Positions 47,751 to 58,516 of a stretch of 64,000 nt of DNA are shown piece after piece. Position 1 is the first letter of the stretch, and each line of letters opens with the position of its first letter. Where the stretch lies: contig NC_037310.1 in assembly GCF_000143535.2 (NCBI RefSeq), positions 868,001 to 932,000 on the forward strand. The letters run 5' to 3'. Below the pieces are notes generated by a model that worked only from the letters and a program-made list of their open reading frames with translations, did not search any database and had not been told where the DNA came from. The stretch is from Botrytis cinerea B05.10. Taxonomy: Eukaryota > Ascomycota > Leotiomycetes > Helotiales > Sclerotiniaceae. The translations under genes were made by a program, and so were the position numbers.

Positions 47751-49496
47751 TCGCTTGTAAGCGTCGAAAGTGTAGTTCCAAGTATCGTAAGAAGCTTGGT
47801 CAAAGACGCAATCCTGGGTAGTACCATTGTTTATCCAGAGAGGACGAAGAGGCCAAGCACAGATTTGAGCGTTGTCACCTTTGTAATCACCAGCCAAGTG
47901 GGTAGCATTGAGGGTTACAGGAACCGTGCCATTTTCCACCCACTCAATCAAAACCTGCAAGTTGGTTTGAGGGAAAGGACCATTCTCCTGTTCGCTGTTG
48001 ATGGCGCAGTGAGCGGCACCCGGAATCATGTACAAGCGGTACCATTCTTTCAAAGCTTCAGTGCTCTCGTTGAAAGATAGACCAGGATACATGATGCTGC
48101 GGACAGACTCATAGTAGTGAACTGAAGAAGCGGCAGGCACACTAGGATCGGATTCACCGTGGAAATGAAGAATTTTACCTCCGTAGTTGTAGATATCAGT
48201 GAGATCCGGGTTGTTGGTCTGGAGCGAATCCTCGTATCTGGTCCATCCTTGAACCATCCATTGCACCAAGGTATCATAGGTGACATTATCCAAAGTAGAA
48301 AGGTTATCAAGATCCTGTAGCTCAAGGAATCTAGCGACCCATTCACCACCAGCTCCAGCAATGCTGATTTCGTATGAATCGGTATCGGAATTGTAAGTGG
48401 TTGCTGCATCATCGAAATCGGCAGATGGTTGATATGAGAGATAGGCACGTCGACCTTGAGAATCATGTAACCCATCGAGAATGGTTTGAGCAACTGCTAC
48501 TGCCTCGGCTGATACAGTTCCATTTGCAGCTGGATTGGTAGCTCCTCCTCCCATCATCTGTCTCTTGTGCTTACCGTAGCCAAGGCCAATGCCACCACCG
48601 GAGCTAGCGGCACAACTGTAAGGCAAGCCGATAGTTTGGTTGATATTGTATTGAAGCTTGCAAAGGTCTGTTCGGGCCACCACACCGTCAACCTTGCCAT
48701 CAAGGGCGTCGCAGTTAGAGATGGTTTCGTTGACGATTAGTTCGAGCTCGCATGATGATGGGTAATAATCAAGTGTTTGCTCGACAACATTCGAGAAGAG
48801 ATGGTTGACTTGCTGTTGACCATATCGGAAAGCTGGTGCACCGGCAATAATGCCGTCATATATATCACCCCAGCGTTGAGCTTGACTCCACCCTTCACGA
48901 CCACCATCGGAACAACCTTGATAATAAGCGTAGAGCTTATCATCACCCATATCGTAAAACTGCTTAGTGAATTCTTTCCCAAGCGTAGTTAACTCGCCAA
49001 TAGCTTGATAACCAAACATGTAAGTGGGCTCCCAGTTGATTGTACCATTATCGAGAAGAAATACGGAGTCGAACACAGTATCAAATCCACCGTCAGTGAG
49101 ACCAGACGCGGCACCATACATAACACCTCCGACAAGGTTAGTAGTACCCGAATTGATGCTGTAAGCCATTCCACCAGATGAGAGCCATCTGTTCTGGAAG
49201 TTCTCTGGGGATGGCAACCAGAGTGTTAGTACCACATTGTCCCCACGACCATTGTGGGTATAAGCGAAAGTTACGTTGCAGAAATCGACAGTAGCATCAG
49301 GGAAGAAAGTTTGCCCGCTGACAGAAGTGTTGTAGACGACGTTTGCTGTAACCGACGATGGGATGACGGAACTCCCTAACAACGTGCCGTTCGCGGGTAG
49401 AGCCGCTTTAGCGACGGCTGTCGTGCAGATGTCGGTCAGAGATTCTGCAGAAGCGGTCGCAGCAGCGCCTGCTAGTGCGAAGAGGGACTTGCGCAT
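47739..49496 (-). CDS. secreted tannase / feruloyl esterase
   Basis: An intronless gene of 585 residues. A signal peptide (SLFALAGAAATASA) is present. The tannase-family CS-D-HC signature is complete: Cys195-Ser196 in QGCSDGGREG, Asp450 in FHGESDPSVP, and His496-Cys497 in PGAAHCAIN. In this family a disulfide between the two Cys residues holds the triad together. KHKR at about 309-312 before QMMGGG looks like a Kex2 site in the loop where fungal tannases are cut into two disulfide-linked chains. Many N-glycosylation sequons are visible (NGT, NTS, NVT, NET, NQT, NLS, NES, NAT, NYT). It hydrolyses gallate or ferulate esters of plant polyphenols; which one cannot be told. The gene is bracketed by inverted transposon copies and is intact. 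Confidence 0.93.
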   Translation of the reverse strand: MRKSLFALAGAAATASAESLTDICTTAVAKAALPANGTLLGSSVIPSSVTANVVYNTSVSGQTFFPDATVDFCNVTFAYTHNGRGDNVVLTLWLPSPENFQNRWLSSGGMAYSINSGTTNLVGGVMYGAASGLTDGGFDTVFDSVFLLDNGTINWEPTYMFGYQAIGELTTLGKEFTKQFYDMGDDKLYAYYQGCSDGGREGWSQAQRWGDIYDGIIAGAPAFRYGQQQVNHLFSNVVEQTLDYYPSSCELELIVNETISNCDALDGKVDGVVARTDLCKLQYNINQTIGLPYSCAASSGGGIGLGYGKHKRQMMGGGATNPAANGTVSAEAVAVAQTILDGLHDSQGRRAYLSYQPSADFDDAATTYNSDTDSYEISIAGAGGEWVARFLELQDLDNLSTLDNVTYDTLVQWMVQGWTRYEDSLQTNNPDLTDIYNYGGKILHFHGESDPSVPAASSVHYYESVRSIMYPGLSFNESTEALKEWYRLYMIPGAAHCAINSEQENGPFPQTNLQVLIEWVENGTVPVTLNATHLAGDYKGDNAQICAWPLRPLWINNGTTQDCVFDQASYDTWNYTFDAYKRPLY

Positions 49497-50893
49497 TTTA
49501 AAGAGAGGAAGATCCTGTATGAAATATCCAAATGAATGAAAGTAAAGATTGTGTTGAGCCTCTAGCTATCGAGGAAAGAACGTAGATGTAATGAGAGGAA
49601 AGCTAGATCTCTTGTTGAAGCTATTCTTTCAGTTGCAACGAAAGTCTTTATACTCCCCTAAAGGTGTGATAAAGGCTAACGAACAGGATCGTAGCAGGGG
49701 CATTTTGTCCAGTGAAGACTCTTCTTTCTGCTGTGGACTGAACAGACGCGTTAGAGTACGTATACTTCATTTAAGACACAAATAAAAGTATACTAGATTA
49801 ATGGCAAATGGCATCAATTTTGATAAGCAGGAACAAGTCTAGATTGTAATTATGGCCCCTATGACGAAACTTTTCTTTGGCTATAGGTACCCCTGGGCGA
49901 CAAGGCTACTGTAAACATGCCATCGGAAGTTTTGGGTGCTAGACAACAGTCTGACTCCGCATTAATTTATAGTCTAGTTCCTGCATAGAGGCTCTCAACA
50001 GGAAAGTCTAATCGGGACCTTTATAGCCCACAACCCTCTATCTTAATTAAGTACAAGCTGCCATGCGACTGATTCTGTTAGAAAATTTAGTTCAAGTGAT
50101 TTAGTAAGATCTTTTTTCCCAATGTGAAACCCTGAATACATGCTTAATATTATTTTGTTTCCATAGGGTAATGCTCCAAAAGCTTCCTCCCTCGAAGAAA
50201 TAAATTGCTTCGGGAGTGTAATTTTTGAAAGTCTTCTTGTTGGATGTGCACAAATCGGTGCCAATCGCACCCTGCTCACTGTCGCTTAGTCACGTGTACG
50301 TAGATTACGCGTACGTCCACTAGCACATATGAGGCCCGAGTTCTTCGGTCCCGACGGACTGTTGTAAATTTGTGGACGAGGTGTACTGCGGATCAATGTT
50401 CCTGATGAGTGGTCAATCACTACACAACCAAAAATTCTAACCCAAACCGTTATTCGCGAGTGGGGTTTCGAATTCTACTAGTCCGCTGAAAATGCTAATG
50501 CCGGTGCTCGCATTTAGCTTGGTGTCAACGCTTAACTACGAGATAGAAATTGACTGGTTACATTCTCTAGCAATGGAGATATACTCACAAATATTTATCT
50601 ATCGTTGAGGTATATTGCCAAGGAAAGTTCTATAATACGGAGGTTCTGTGGCACATTAGTGATTGCCACAGGTCTCAGTCACTCACTGCCATGTGGTCAA
50701 TTACGAAGCACAATCTCGGAGGTATTATGAATTTATGATGTCCGTAGCGTATTTTTGTATTTTGTTTTGAGTTAATTAGTTGTCTATTCATTTCTCCAAA
50801 AATACTTCTTCCCAACATGGTATGCTCTCGAGGCTACTAGCAAATTTGAAGAACAGTCGAATGTATTAATTTGAATCTTTCCTATGCAAATAT
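49497..50893. other. intergenic; promoter of the tannase gene
   Basis: No gene is seen. A TATAAA on the minus strand (forward 49647-49652) lies about 150 bases upstream of the tannase start. The rest is spacer up to the TIR element copy 2. Confidence 0.5.
49647..49652 (-). promoter_or_regulatory. TATA box of the tannase gene
   Basis: TATAAA on the minus strand lies about 150 bases before the ATG at 49496. Position-based call. Confidence 0.35.
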
Positions 50894-51154
50894 CCCTGTA
50901 GTAGCAAAGTTAATACTTTCAACAAAAAGAAATTCAATATAAATCCCCATACAAATTTTTGTATATACATTACATTTATAATATATTCAATTCGTTATTA
51001 ACGATATAGCCAATTCGTTCATAACGAATGGAATTGGTATAGATTGAGATTCATTTAGTATTGACTTTTAATAGAGAAAAAGAAAATGGGGGCTCTGAAG
51101 GGCTTTAGAGATTTCAGAATCGATGAATATTGGAGTTGTAGGAAAGGTGAACGG

Positions 51155-51237
51155 AAGGGGAGCGAGTGTAAGAACTAGAAGGAGGGGAGGAGCGAGCGTA
51201 AGAGCTAGGGGGAAGAGGGGAGCGAGCATAAATGCTA
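51155..51237. repeat. three imperfect about 26-bp subrepeats inside element copy 2
   Basis: Units resembling GGGGAGCGAGCGTAAGAGCT start near 51157, 51185 and 51216. The equivalent region of copy 1 (about 46480-46570) shows decayed versions on the other strand. Confidence 0.65.
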
Positions 51238-51566
51238 TGATGTAAATGAGAGGCATTAGCCGAAGGCTTAAAGGGGATCACTCACTTCACTTTCAATTTA
51301 TTCTTCAATCAGAAGCTTTACCATTGTATTATGCTATACAGAATGTATTGTTTATATGCATTATCTATTTAGCTTTAATCTATATATTTATATTCATTTC
51401 AATTACTAATCGAATTCAATATGAATAAAGTATTGATTATCTTAAACTAGAATTCAAGAATTTCACTAAACCCCTTTAGAATAAAAATTTCTAATCATTT
51501 ATGAAAGAAAAAGCCCCCTAATCAATACTTTAAAAACGCTTTTTTCAATGTATTATAAAAATATTG

Positions 51567-51574
51567 AATATTTT
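51567..51574. repeat. 8-bp target-site duplication, left
   Basis: AATATTTT immediately before the MITE, identical to 51935-51942. Confidence 0.9.
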
Positions 51575-51934
51575 GGGAGCGATTGAAATGGCGACACACT
51601 AAATAAACTAAACTCAATTAAGTATTATTCAATCACCCCTTGTAAGAAAAATTGACTTCAATGTTTTTTTCTTTTTTCTACAATACAAAGCCTTCTTATT
51701 AATCTTCAATAATTAAATTTTAAAGATTTTTAGGGTTTTTAAAACCTATAGTTTCTAAATCAATTACTAATATAATATAAAAAAGAATGCAATTATTGTA
51801 TTCTATTTGCTATATATTGTATTAAATGTAAATTGTAGGGCTCGGTAACGTGTGCCTACATCGGTATTTGGATTTTCCGTGGCTCCTTATTAGGCTTAAG
51901 TCGCAATTAGCGTGTCGCCATTTCAATCGCTCCC
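51575..51934. mobile_element. hAT-type MITE, 360 bp, nested in element copy 2
   Basis: The ends are 28-bp terminal inverted repeats with one mismatch; each begins GGGAGCGATTGAAATGGCGA and ends CTAA. The flanks are a perfect 8-bp target-site duplication AATATTTT (51567-51574 and 51935-51942). The undisrupted site is present once in element copy 1, proving the insertion. There is no coding capacity. An 8-bp duplication is the mark of the hAT superfamily, so a hAT transposase elsewhere in the genome is the likely driver. Confidence 0.88.
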
Positions 51935-51942
51935 AATATTTT
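51935..51942. repeat. 8-bp target-site duplication, right
   Basis: AATATTTT immediately after the MITE. Confidence 0.9.
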
Positions 51943-51995
51943 CTGGGGCTAACAAAGCGGCCATTTTGTCAATCGCGGATTCTGCCACCACAGGG

Positions 51996-52334
51996 CTCAC
52001 TCTCGCATTATATATACAATATCTATACATATAGGGGTGAAACGGAATACAATCATAACTAACTGTATCTATCTACTTACTCGTATTCCGATACTAGAAA
52101 TGATCCATAGTACCCATATTTGAGATAAGTACTGGGAGCTATCGGGTCGAGCGGGTTTAGACAATACAATCTCACTACAAGCAACCAGCGCACGTACCAT
52201 CCCCACCTCGCCTAGCATCCACCACCAAAAAAACAACCCCACCATCATCGTTCAACCTCAAAAATTGATCAAAAAAACTTCAAAGAAGGAGATGGAGTCA
52301 AACCATCATTGTTTTCAATCCAAGACAATGTCTT
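51996..52334. other. intergenic, no gene seen
   Basis: Short spacer between the transposon copy and the tRNA-His gene. Nothing is recognised. Confidence 0.5.
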
Positions 52335-52436
52335 TGGCGGTGCTGGGAATCGAACCCAGATTGAAACGGATCATTCATGATATATCCTGTAAAGGATGAG
52401 CCACAACGTCACGTGCTACCATTACACCACACCACC
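52335..52436 (-). tRNA. tRNA-His (GTG) with intron
   Basis: Read on the minus strand, the 7-bp acceptor stem is GGTGGTG with CACCGCC plus discriminator A. The D arm is GTGT..GCAC and the T arm is CTGGG TTCGATT CCCAG. The anticodon loop begins TTGTGG after the stem strand TGACG, giving anticodon GTG (His) at the usual place. An intron of about 31 nt follows position 37, and the stem closes with CGTTT (one T-T mismatch at the outer pair). The mature RNA is about 71 nt before CCA addition. The variable loop is short (4 nt). Confidence 0.85.
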
Positions 52437-54922
52437 TGCTGAGAGGCTGTTTTTGATGCATGGGGTGGAGAATTTTAGGTATATAGCTACAATAAAATGC
52501 TGGTGGGGTAATGGAAACTTGTGAGAGATATCTTTCGGAGGACAATTGGTGGTGGGTAGAGTAAAGATGTGGGGTATGTTTTGAGCCTGAGACTGACACG
52601 TGATGTGTTGCATATCATGCAAACCTTATATAACCCTTTTAAATTAAAACCCTTCAATGCTTCAACTCCAACTCAACAATCAAACCCTTTGGGTGTTCCA
52701 ATTCCAATTCTATTTGGGCAATGTCGTTCTTTTAGTATCTCTATTGAGACTGAATAGCCATATCTTTCTAATGTCTCAATTCGCATCAAATAATTGCATT
52801 CTTCTAGTGTCTCAATTCTGATGGAACAATTACATTCTTCTGCTGCCCCATTTCAGATTTAGCATTCAATGCTTAGGTGATTGATCAACGGTTCACCAAT
52901 CTACACCTTCCCAACACTTCCTTCCCCATGCATGAAAATCCATCACCAGTACTCTCGCTCTCATCATCTGCCATCCCGCTCGCCTCGTCATCATCTTCGG
53001 CATTTCGGTCGGAAGCGTGCAAACTCTCGGCTGGTGAGGTACCGCTTTGGCTGCAATCTTACGCCTACTTCTCTTGCTCTTTCTCATAACTATGTTATCT
53101 TCATCTGTTTCATCTTCAGCTCCTTCTTCCTTGTATTCTTCTCCTTTCCTCCTCGCCCGCTTTTCACTCTTCCCATTGCGAACCTTGCTCGACTTCTCAT
53201 TCCTATCTTTATCCTTATTCTCTTCCTCCTTAGATTGATTGTACCACTTCCCGATACCAATATATGCTTGAGCAATCGCCTCCTCGTTCCAACCATCATT
53301 TTTGATTTATATTCAAACAATCATACAAACTTGATCTTGCATCTGAAATAGAAGGAGGCTCCTTCCTATCTTGAAGCTTCGCTCACAAAAATTGACATGA
53401 GGCAACGAGTTACTGCCTAGATAGTTAAGAAGCGCTTCCTACTTACATTTCATTTTTCAAATACATCTCATTCATGTTCGAGTAAACATGTTGTTTAACA
53501 AAAGTTAACTCTCCTATATTCTTTATATAATCAAGCAATATCCATCATCTATAAATCTCTCAGATTCGTAATCATACCTGAATCCAGCACCTCTAGCACA
53601 CCGATCCTTGGTCCTACTAAGATCAGGAGCAGCGCACGATGATTGTCACTCCCTTACAACCAATATGAGCTAATGGCGGACGCTCTGCAAGCTAGAGAAG
53701 AAGTTTTGACAGAGGTGTTGGAAATAATGGCGGAGAAGCAGTCTCCTTGTATTTACCAACATTCTGTTGTTGTTTGTATAATGGAATTATCTTCGGTAGG
53801 TAAAACCGAGGCCAGAATGACTGCCAGATGTTGATTGCCATCTAACAAGCAGTGTTGTGTTTGTTTGTTGATTTGTTGTGTATTTTGTATGTGTTGGAAT
53901 TAGAAAACTGCTGATGCTGCCATCCAAGTAGTAGACTTGAGATTTATCGAATTAATGTGAAGTGTTTGTTTGCCTGCCAATTTTTAGCTCTCCGGTTCTC
54001 TTTGCTGTCTGTAATAATAAGTTAGTACAACTGCTGAACAGTCATGACTACCTTGTGTTTGTTCCTTGACTGCTCGATTATCTGTTAATATAAATACACT
54101 CTTTACTTGCTTATTACTATATTTGAGTAGCCGTCTTGATCTTAGCCACTTAGTAGATTGTTCTTCCTTATTCCAATATTATTCTGTAGTTTACTCTGCT
54201 TCTGCCCTTCTCCTGTTTGGAGAGGTTGGTGTGTTGACAAGTGAATACAATGTACTGTATTAAACGTTAAGACTTGTAAAAAAAAAACAAGACATCGACC
54301 AACCAAATGGCCTGTTTTGAGCTAGTTGTACCTAGGTACTCATCTCAACATACACGAGAATTATAATTAGCTCATGTTGTTGTTATGTCAACATTAAATA
54401 TACGCGTCAAATTAAATATTGTTGTCGGGTACAGCAACCTCGAACTCTCCAACAACCATCACAAAGGACAACAAAAAAGAGGAAAAACGCGTGGCTGAAT
54501 AGCCTGATATCATCGCGGATTCTCTCATAATCCCTTTTTAAATATCAAAAATTATCTTTGATCAAGTCAGTCTCGCCAGCTATCACCCCACTGGGCACTT
54601 TCGCACTCGCAATCTAAATTCACGTCGCCATTTCATTTGGATTCCCATTACAGCATCGTGGTTAGCAACATAGCCATTCTGTTACAACGACAGCAGATAC
54701 TCTTATCTTTTGTCGACTCGCTGTCACAGCAAGCTCTTGTTGCCAATTCTGCAGCACCGCCGTGTTTTCTGTCGCAGATTTTTAAACGTTTCTTTTCATC
54801 TGTTGAAGCAGAATCTACTATCAACCTCGCCAAAGACAACTCCTGGGTATACTGGCATCCCAACCTCCTTCTTTAACACTGTTATAATACGACCACCGTC
54901 AATAACAGCATCTTCTTCCATA
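52437..54922. other. intergenic; one open frame of unclear status
   Basis: A 2.5-kb gap. Apart from the charged minus-strand frame listed separately (52893-53306), no gene signal is seen. The part from 53350 to 54900 has only short frames and A/T-rich spacer. Confidence 0.5.
52893..53306 (-). other. charged 137-residue open frame without upstream ATG (possible gene relic)
   Basis: On the minus strand a frame is open for 137 codons. It has a plausible protein start (NDGWNEEAIAQAYIGIGKW), then a Lys/Glu/Arg-rich middle (KDKDRNEKSSKVRNGKSEKR) and MRKSKRSRRKIAAKAVP. The first in-frame ATG is at 53087, far downstream, and stops lie just upstream of the opening. No splice acceptor is available at the needed position. 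It could be a decayed exon of a nuclear-type basic protein or simply chance in purine-rich sequence. Confidence 0.25.
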
Positions 54923-55664
54923 ATGTCTGCCCATGTTCCAGTAGTTCCTATAGACTATAACCGCTGGTTCAAAAACCAGCAATACGGCCCGGGAGCCTAT
55001 CCCGCCATCGATACCCTGACTTTTCTTTGCCGTCAGGATGCAGCAATCTATAATGCGAGAATACGGTGTAAGTAATCTTTCTCATTTATATCTCCAATCT
55101 CTCAAGACAAAACACTAACCAGTCCGCTTTACAGTTCAAGAAGAAACCATGAGAGTTCATGAGACCGTTGCACCAACAACAGCAACAGCCTACGACATCA
55201 CCGATCTCAGTCGCCATGTCATTGGCTATTGGGAAATGATGCTTAGCGTAGCAAAAGCGGATCCTGTCTGGGCGGCCAGTTACGGAGGCACCAATACGCC
55301 GCGCTCCTTCAATAGTAGTTGGAGTCGCGCGAAGCAGCACATCAGGGAGCTTATTATTAAGAATCAGCGTGCCGCAGATCAGGCTGCTGCTGATGCGGCT
55401 GATGATATTTGGGAGGTTGATTATGAAGGGGAAGAGGGTAGCGATCAAGAGATTGATGACAGCATTGTTGTTGCGGAGAACAACGATGACGGAGAAGAGG
55501 GCACTGACGAAGAAATGGAAGAAGATAATGAAGGGGAAGAAGATAGCGATGAAGAAATGAATGAAGATGGTCAAGGAGAAGAATGTAGTGATGAAGGAGA
55601 AGAAAATAGCAATGAAGAAACTGATGACAACGATGAAGAAGAATTGGGCTTTTACGAAGGATGA
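54923..55664 (+). CDS. hypothetical protein with long acidic C-terminal tail
   Basis: Two exons (54923..55067, 55135..55664) encode 224 residues. The donor is GTAAGT after CGG T and the acceptor TTACAG, giving ARIRFQEETMRVHE across the junction. Residues 1-150 look globular: IDYNRWFKNQQYGPGAYPAI, DTLTFLCRQDAAIYNAR and HVIGYWEMMLSVAKADPVW. From about 150 to the end the protein is almost entirely Asp/Glu/Ser/Gly (EGEEDSDEEMNEDG), with repeats at DNA level. I do not recognise the family. The acidic tail is of the kind found in histone- or RNA-associated proteins, but function is unknown. ATG 54923 is chosen because upstream in-frame residues look non-coding. Confidence 0.6.
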
Positions 55665-57386
55665 TACGAGTTCTTTTTGTGGGATAATATATAGTCTCGA
55701 TTCCTCTTGTTTATACTTGTTTTCATAACTTTCCAAAAAGCAAATATATACCACTCTAAACTCGGAATCGAGTACTTCCTGAATTGTACTTTCGATTACT
55801 GATTTGAGTTGCCAGAATCTGAACATCCTTTGAGAATTTGTGTAGTTGCGTATGCCTCGACGATGGGTTTTAATTGAGAGGAAGAAGATTAGACGATAGT
55901 CTACCGTTGTTGGTATTGGGTAAAGATGTGATTGAGCTGTACATCCCTTAGATGAGAGTATTTTATTTATTTATTTTGCATATACTGAAGTTATAAATCG
56001 ATGATTTTTTTGTCCTAAACACGCTATTTTCTCAAGTTTGGACTTCTAAACTCGAGAGACTGATATAAGAAGCTCGCTAAAGAAGGTAAAGACTACCGAG
56101 AACTTTAAAATGATGCCCGAAATATCTCTGATCCAGCATCGGGCTACGTCATCGATGAGTTTTCACTCCTCTGTCTGTAGTTCCGATGATTCGATACGTC
56201 AGAGTTGGGCCGTTTTCTCAAACGATAGGGTTTGAAACAATTAGGTGATATCCTTTCTCTTTCAAATCTCGAGAGGGATAATGAGCTCGCATTTATCTGA
56301 ATTGAAACAGTAGTAGTTGATGAACCACTTGAGTAAGATGTAAGAAATGTCCGAACTGGGACAATGGTCTCATGGCACTCTATTCCTATTTTACATATCG
56401 GTCTCCTCATACTCATGCGATGATTCCCAGAGTATGGCAGCGAAGAGTATAACGCATTGAGCAGATCATTGAAATAGAGAGCTTGGACGACCGCATGTAT
56501 ATATATATATGTACTACTAAATGACAGCAATGCTCTTTTCCGATATTCGAGCGCGTTGAAAGTGCGGCTACTTCATGTCTGGATTCCCCCGGTGTCTCCC
56601 GTTCCTCACAGCAACGTTCTCGGCCAACCTTCTACTTGTCTCTTGAATCAGACCCTTTAGAAGAATTAATATTACTTCAGACTTGTGCTTCAGCCTTCAC
56701 AAAAAAAGCTTGGTAACAACATGAGGTTTCGTCCCCTTCCAACCTTGAATCGAACTACGACTTCGAACCCTGACAATTGTCATTGGACTTTCTTGATCCT
56801 CTATCTGCTTTTAAGAGAAGTTACTGATATCCTTGAATCATCGTTTCTGAAAGTCAACACCGCAGTCCGACAATGGCATGCTTCAAATTTCAGGATTCAA
56901 ATAAAACATTCAATAGCTTTGAATTATCGAGTCAGACCAAACCATTAAAAAAAACAAGCTAACTTTATATGAAATGACAGTGAAATTTTATTATTAACCC
57001 CTCCTCCCTTCCAAAACAATCCTACGATGGAGATTCACCAAAAGCGAATTCTACAACAGACGACGACGAAGTAATAAATGCTGCTACTCACGAAAAATGG
57101 TGTATCGATAGAACAGATAGATATTTGCAAAAGAGCACATGCAAAAACAATCCAATCATAACATGGAATATCCATTACAGGTAAATAAACCCCTCCTGAG
57201 TGGTCGCGGAAAAAGAACGAGAAGAGGGGCTGTGGATACTGCCCCTCTATGCGGGTCTCGCACTCGACAAAGACCAATCTAATAGGCACAGCCCAACCTA
57301 CATTTCCTGCACATTCTATGAGTGGATGCCTCAATGGGCAATATATTCCAAATTAACATTCGTTTCTCCATCAACAACAACTACCA
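55665..57386. other. intergenic, no gene seen
   Basis: The 1.7 kb between the acidic protein gene and tRNA-Ala holds short frames only (for example 56144-56530 minus), none with a motif. Confidence 0.55.
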
Positions 57387-57493
57387 GGGGCTGTAACTCA
57401 GTGGTAGAGTGCCTCGTTTGCATTGTCAGATATCTTCACAGATACATCTGATAAATCTCGATGAAGTCCAGGGTTCGACTCCCTGCCGCTCCA
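57387..57493 (+). tRNA. tRNA-Ala (TGC) with intron
   Basis: The acceptor strands GGGGCTG and CCGCTCC plus A pair with one mismatch (T6-C67) and one G-T. The D arm is ACTC AGTGGTA GAGT. The anticodon stem is CCTCG with CGATG (one C-T mismatch), and the loop is TTTGCA plus T, anticodon TGC. The T arm is CAGGG TTCGACT CCCTG. An intron of about 35 nt (57423-57457) sits after position 37, the canonical site, leaving a 72-nt RNA. Two stem mismatches are unusual, so it may be a weak or decaying copy. Confidence 0.8.
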
Positions 57494-58516
57494 ATATATT
57501 TTTGCACACATTTTCATCTTTTTATCTCCAACATTGCGGAAGTTGTTGATGTTTCTGTTGGGTGAAAATTTCGGTTTTGCTTTGGAGTGAAGCGAATGAT
57601 TTAAAAGGGGCGTGGCTTTTGTGATTAGGGAAGGAACGATTTCTTTTCTGGATTTGAGTCCTGCTCTATCTACTCTGTACTCCGTTGACAAGTTGTCTTG
57701 ATGGGGGAAGAGAACGAAAGCTGAGGGAGGGTGTTGAGTAATTTTCTTTGGCGTTCATCGATTGGTGCGCATGATGTGGATTCCGAAGCTCTCTAGACCT
57801 CGGAACGATATCCCCACAAAACTTCTCGAAGCATCTCTAGCCACTGCTACTTGAATTGTCTGATTCAATTGGTGGCTCTGTTTCATGGATTTTTTGCGAA
57901 AGATTTTTTTCATGGTTGTGCGTGGGGTTGGCGGGGGATGTTTCGGAGATAAGTTCACAAAAGATGGAACGCAAAGACAAAAAGCACTCGGTAAATTGTT
58001 CATCGACTGACGTATATACCGACGCTGAGAATCTAGCCACTGGAAGGAATACCATTAATGGTGGCAACATTGCTATAGCATGGAAATTGATTGACGTTGA
58101 GGTACCCATCCGGGCGTTGCAATGATTATGGACAGGCCGGATGTCAAAATGTGTAATGCATACATACATACATACACATGACAAAGACCCCACAAGAAAT
58201 AATCTAAAGAAAAGAAATGTCATGGTGCAGATAGTCCGTGGTATGTGAGATATACAGTAGTATACTGAAATCCTGATCAATGAATTATTATAGGCTTCTG
58301 ATTCCATACTATGCCATGAACTGAACAGAAGACCCATTAGTCAACTGATCTCGCCAAAGTCAAGAATCAACATAATATCGTTCTTACCAACCAGTCCGAG
58401 GTTGACGACTGGGAGAGTCTGAATATTTGGATGACCGTGAGAATTGAGGAAATCGGCAGAAAGTCAAAGAGCGTCGAATTAGAATTAGAAATGTATTATT
58501 TTAACCTGACAAGTGT
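57494..58516. other. intergenic, no gene seen
   Basis: Spacer between tRNA-Ala and the 3' end of the SDR gene. An 83-codon frame at 57755-58003 (minus) and others lack motifs. Confidence 0.5.

Larger units (their letters stand above)
50894..51995 (-). mobile_element. non-autonomous TIR element, copy 2 (about 734 bp plus nested insert)
   Basis: This is an inverse-orientation copy of the element at 46083-46824. Its ends are CCCTGTAGTAGCA on the left and TGCCACCACAGGG on the right. Aligning by eye, the order of landmarks is the same: the GTTAATACTTTC end, the TTGACTTTTAATAG block, GGGGAGCGAGCG subrepeats, the AAGTATTGATTA block, the MITE insertion, then GGCCATTTTGTCAATCGCGG. Without the 360-bp MITE and its 8-bp duplication it is 734 bp. 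It keeps more G+C than copy 1. No protein frame is present. Confidence 0.8.

Noticed and set aside
46083..51995. Autonomous DNA transposon carrying tannase as cargo
   Set aside because: No transposase frame is found in either copy or between them, and no outer target duplication matches the whole 5.9-kb segment.
55086..55826. 246-codon minus-strand frame, Phe/Ile-rich
   Set aside because: Antisense of the acidic GAA/GAT repeats of the gene at 54923-55664; repetitive shadow translation.
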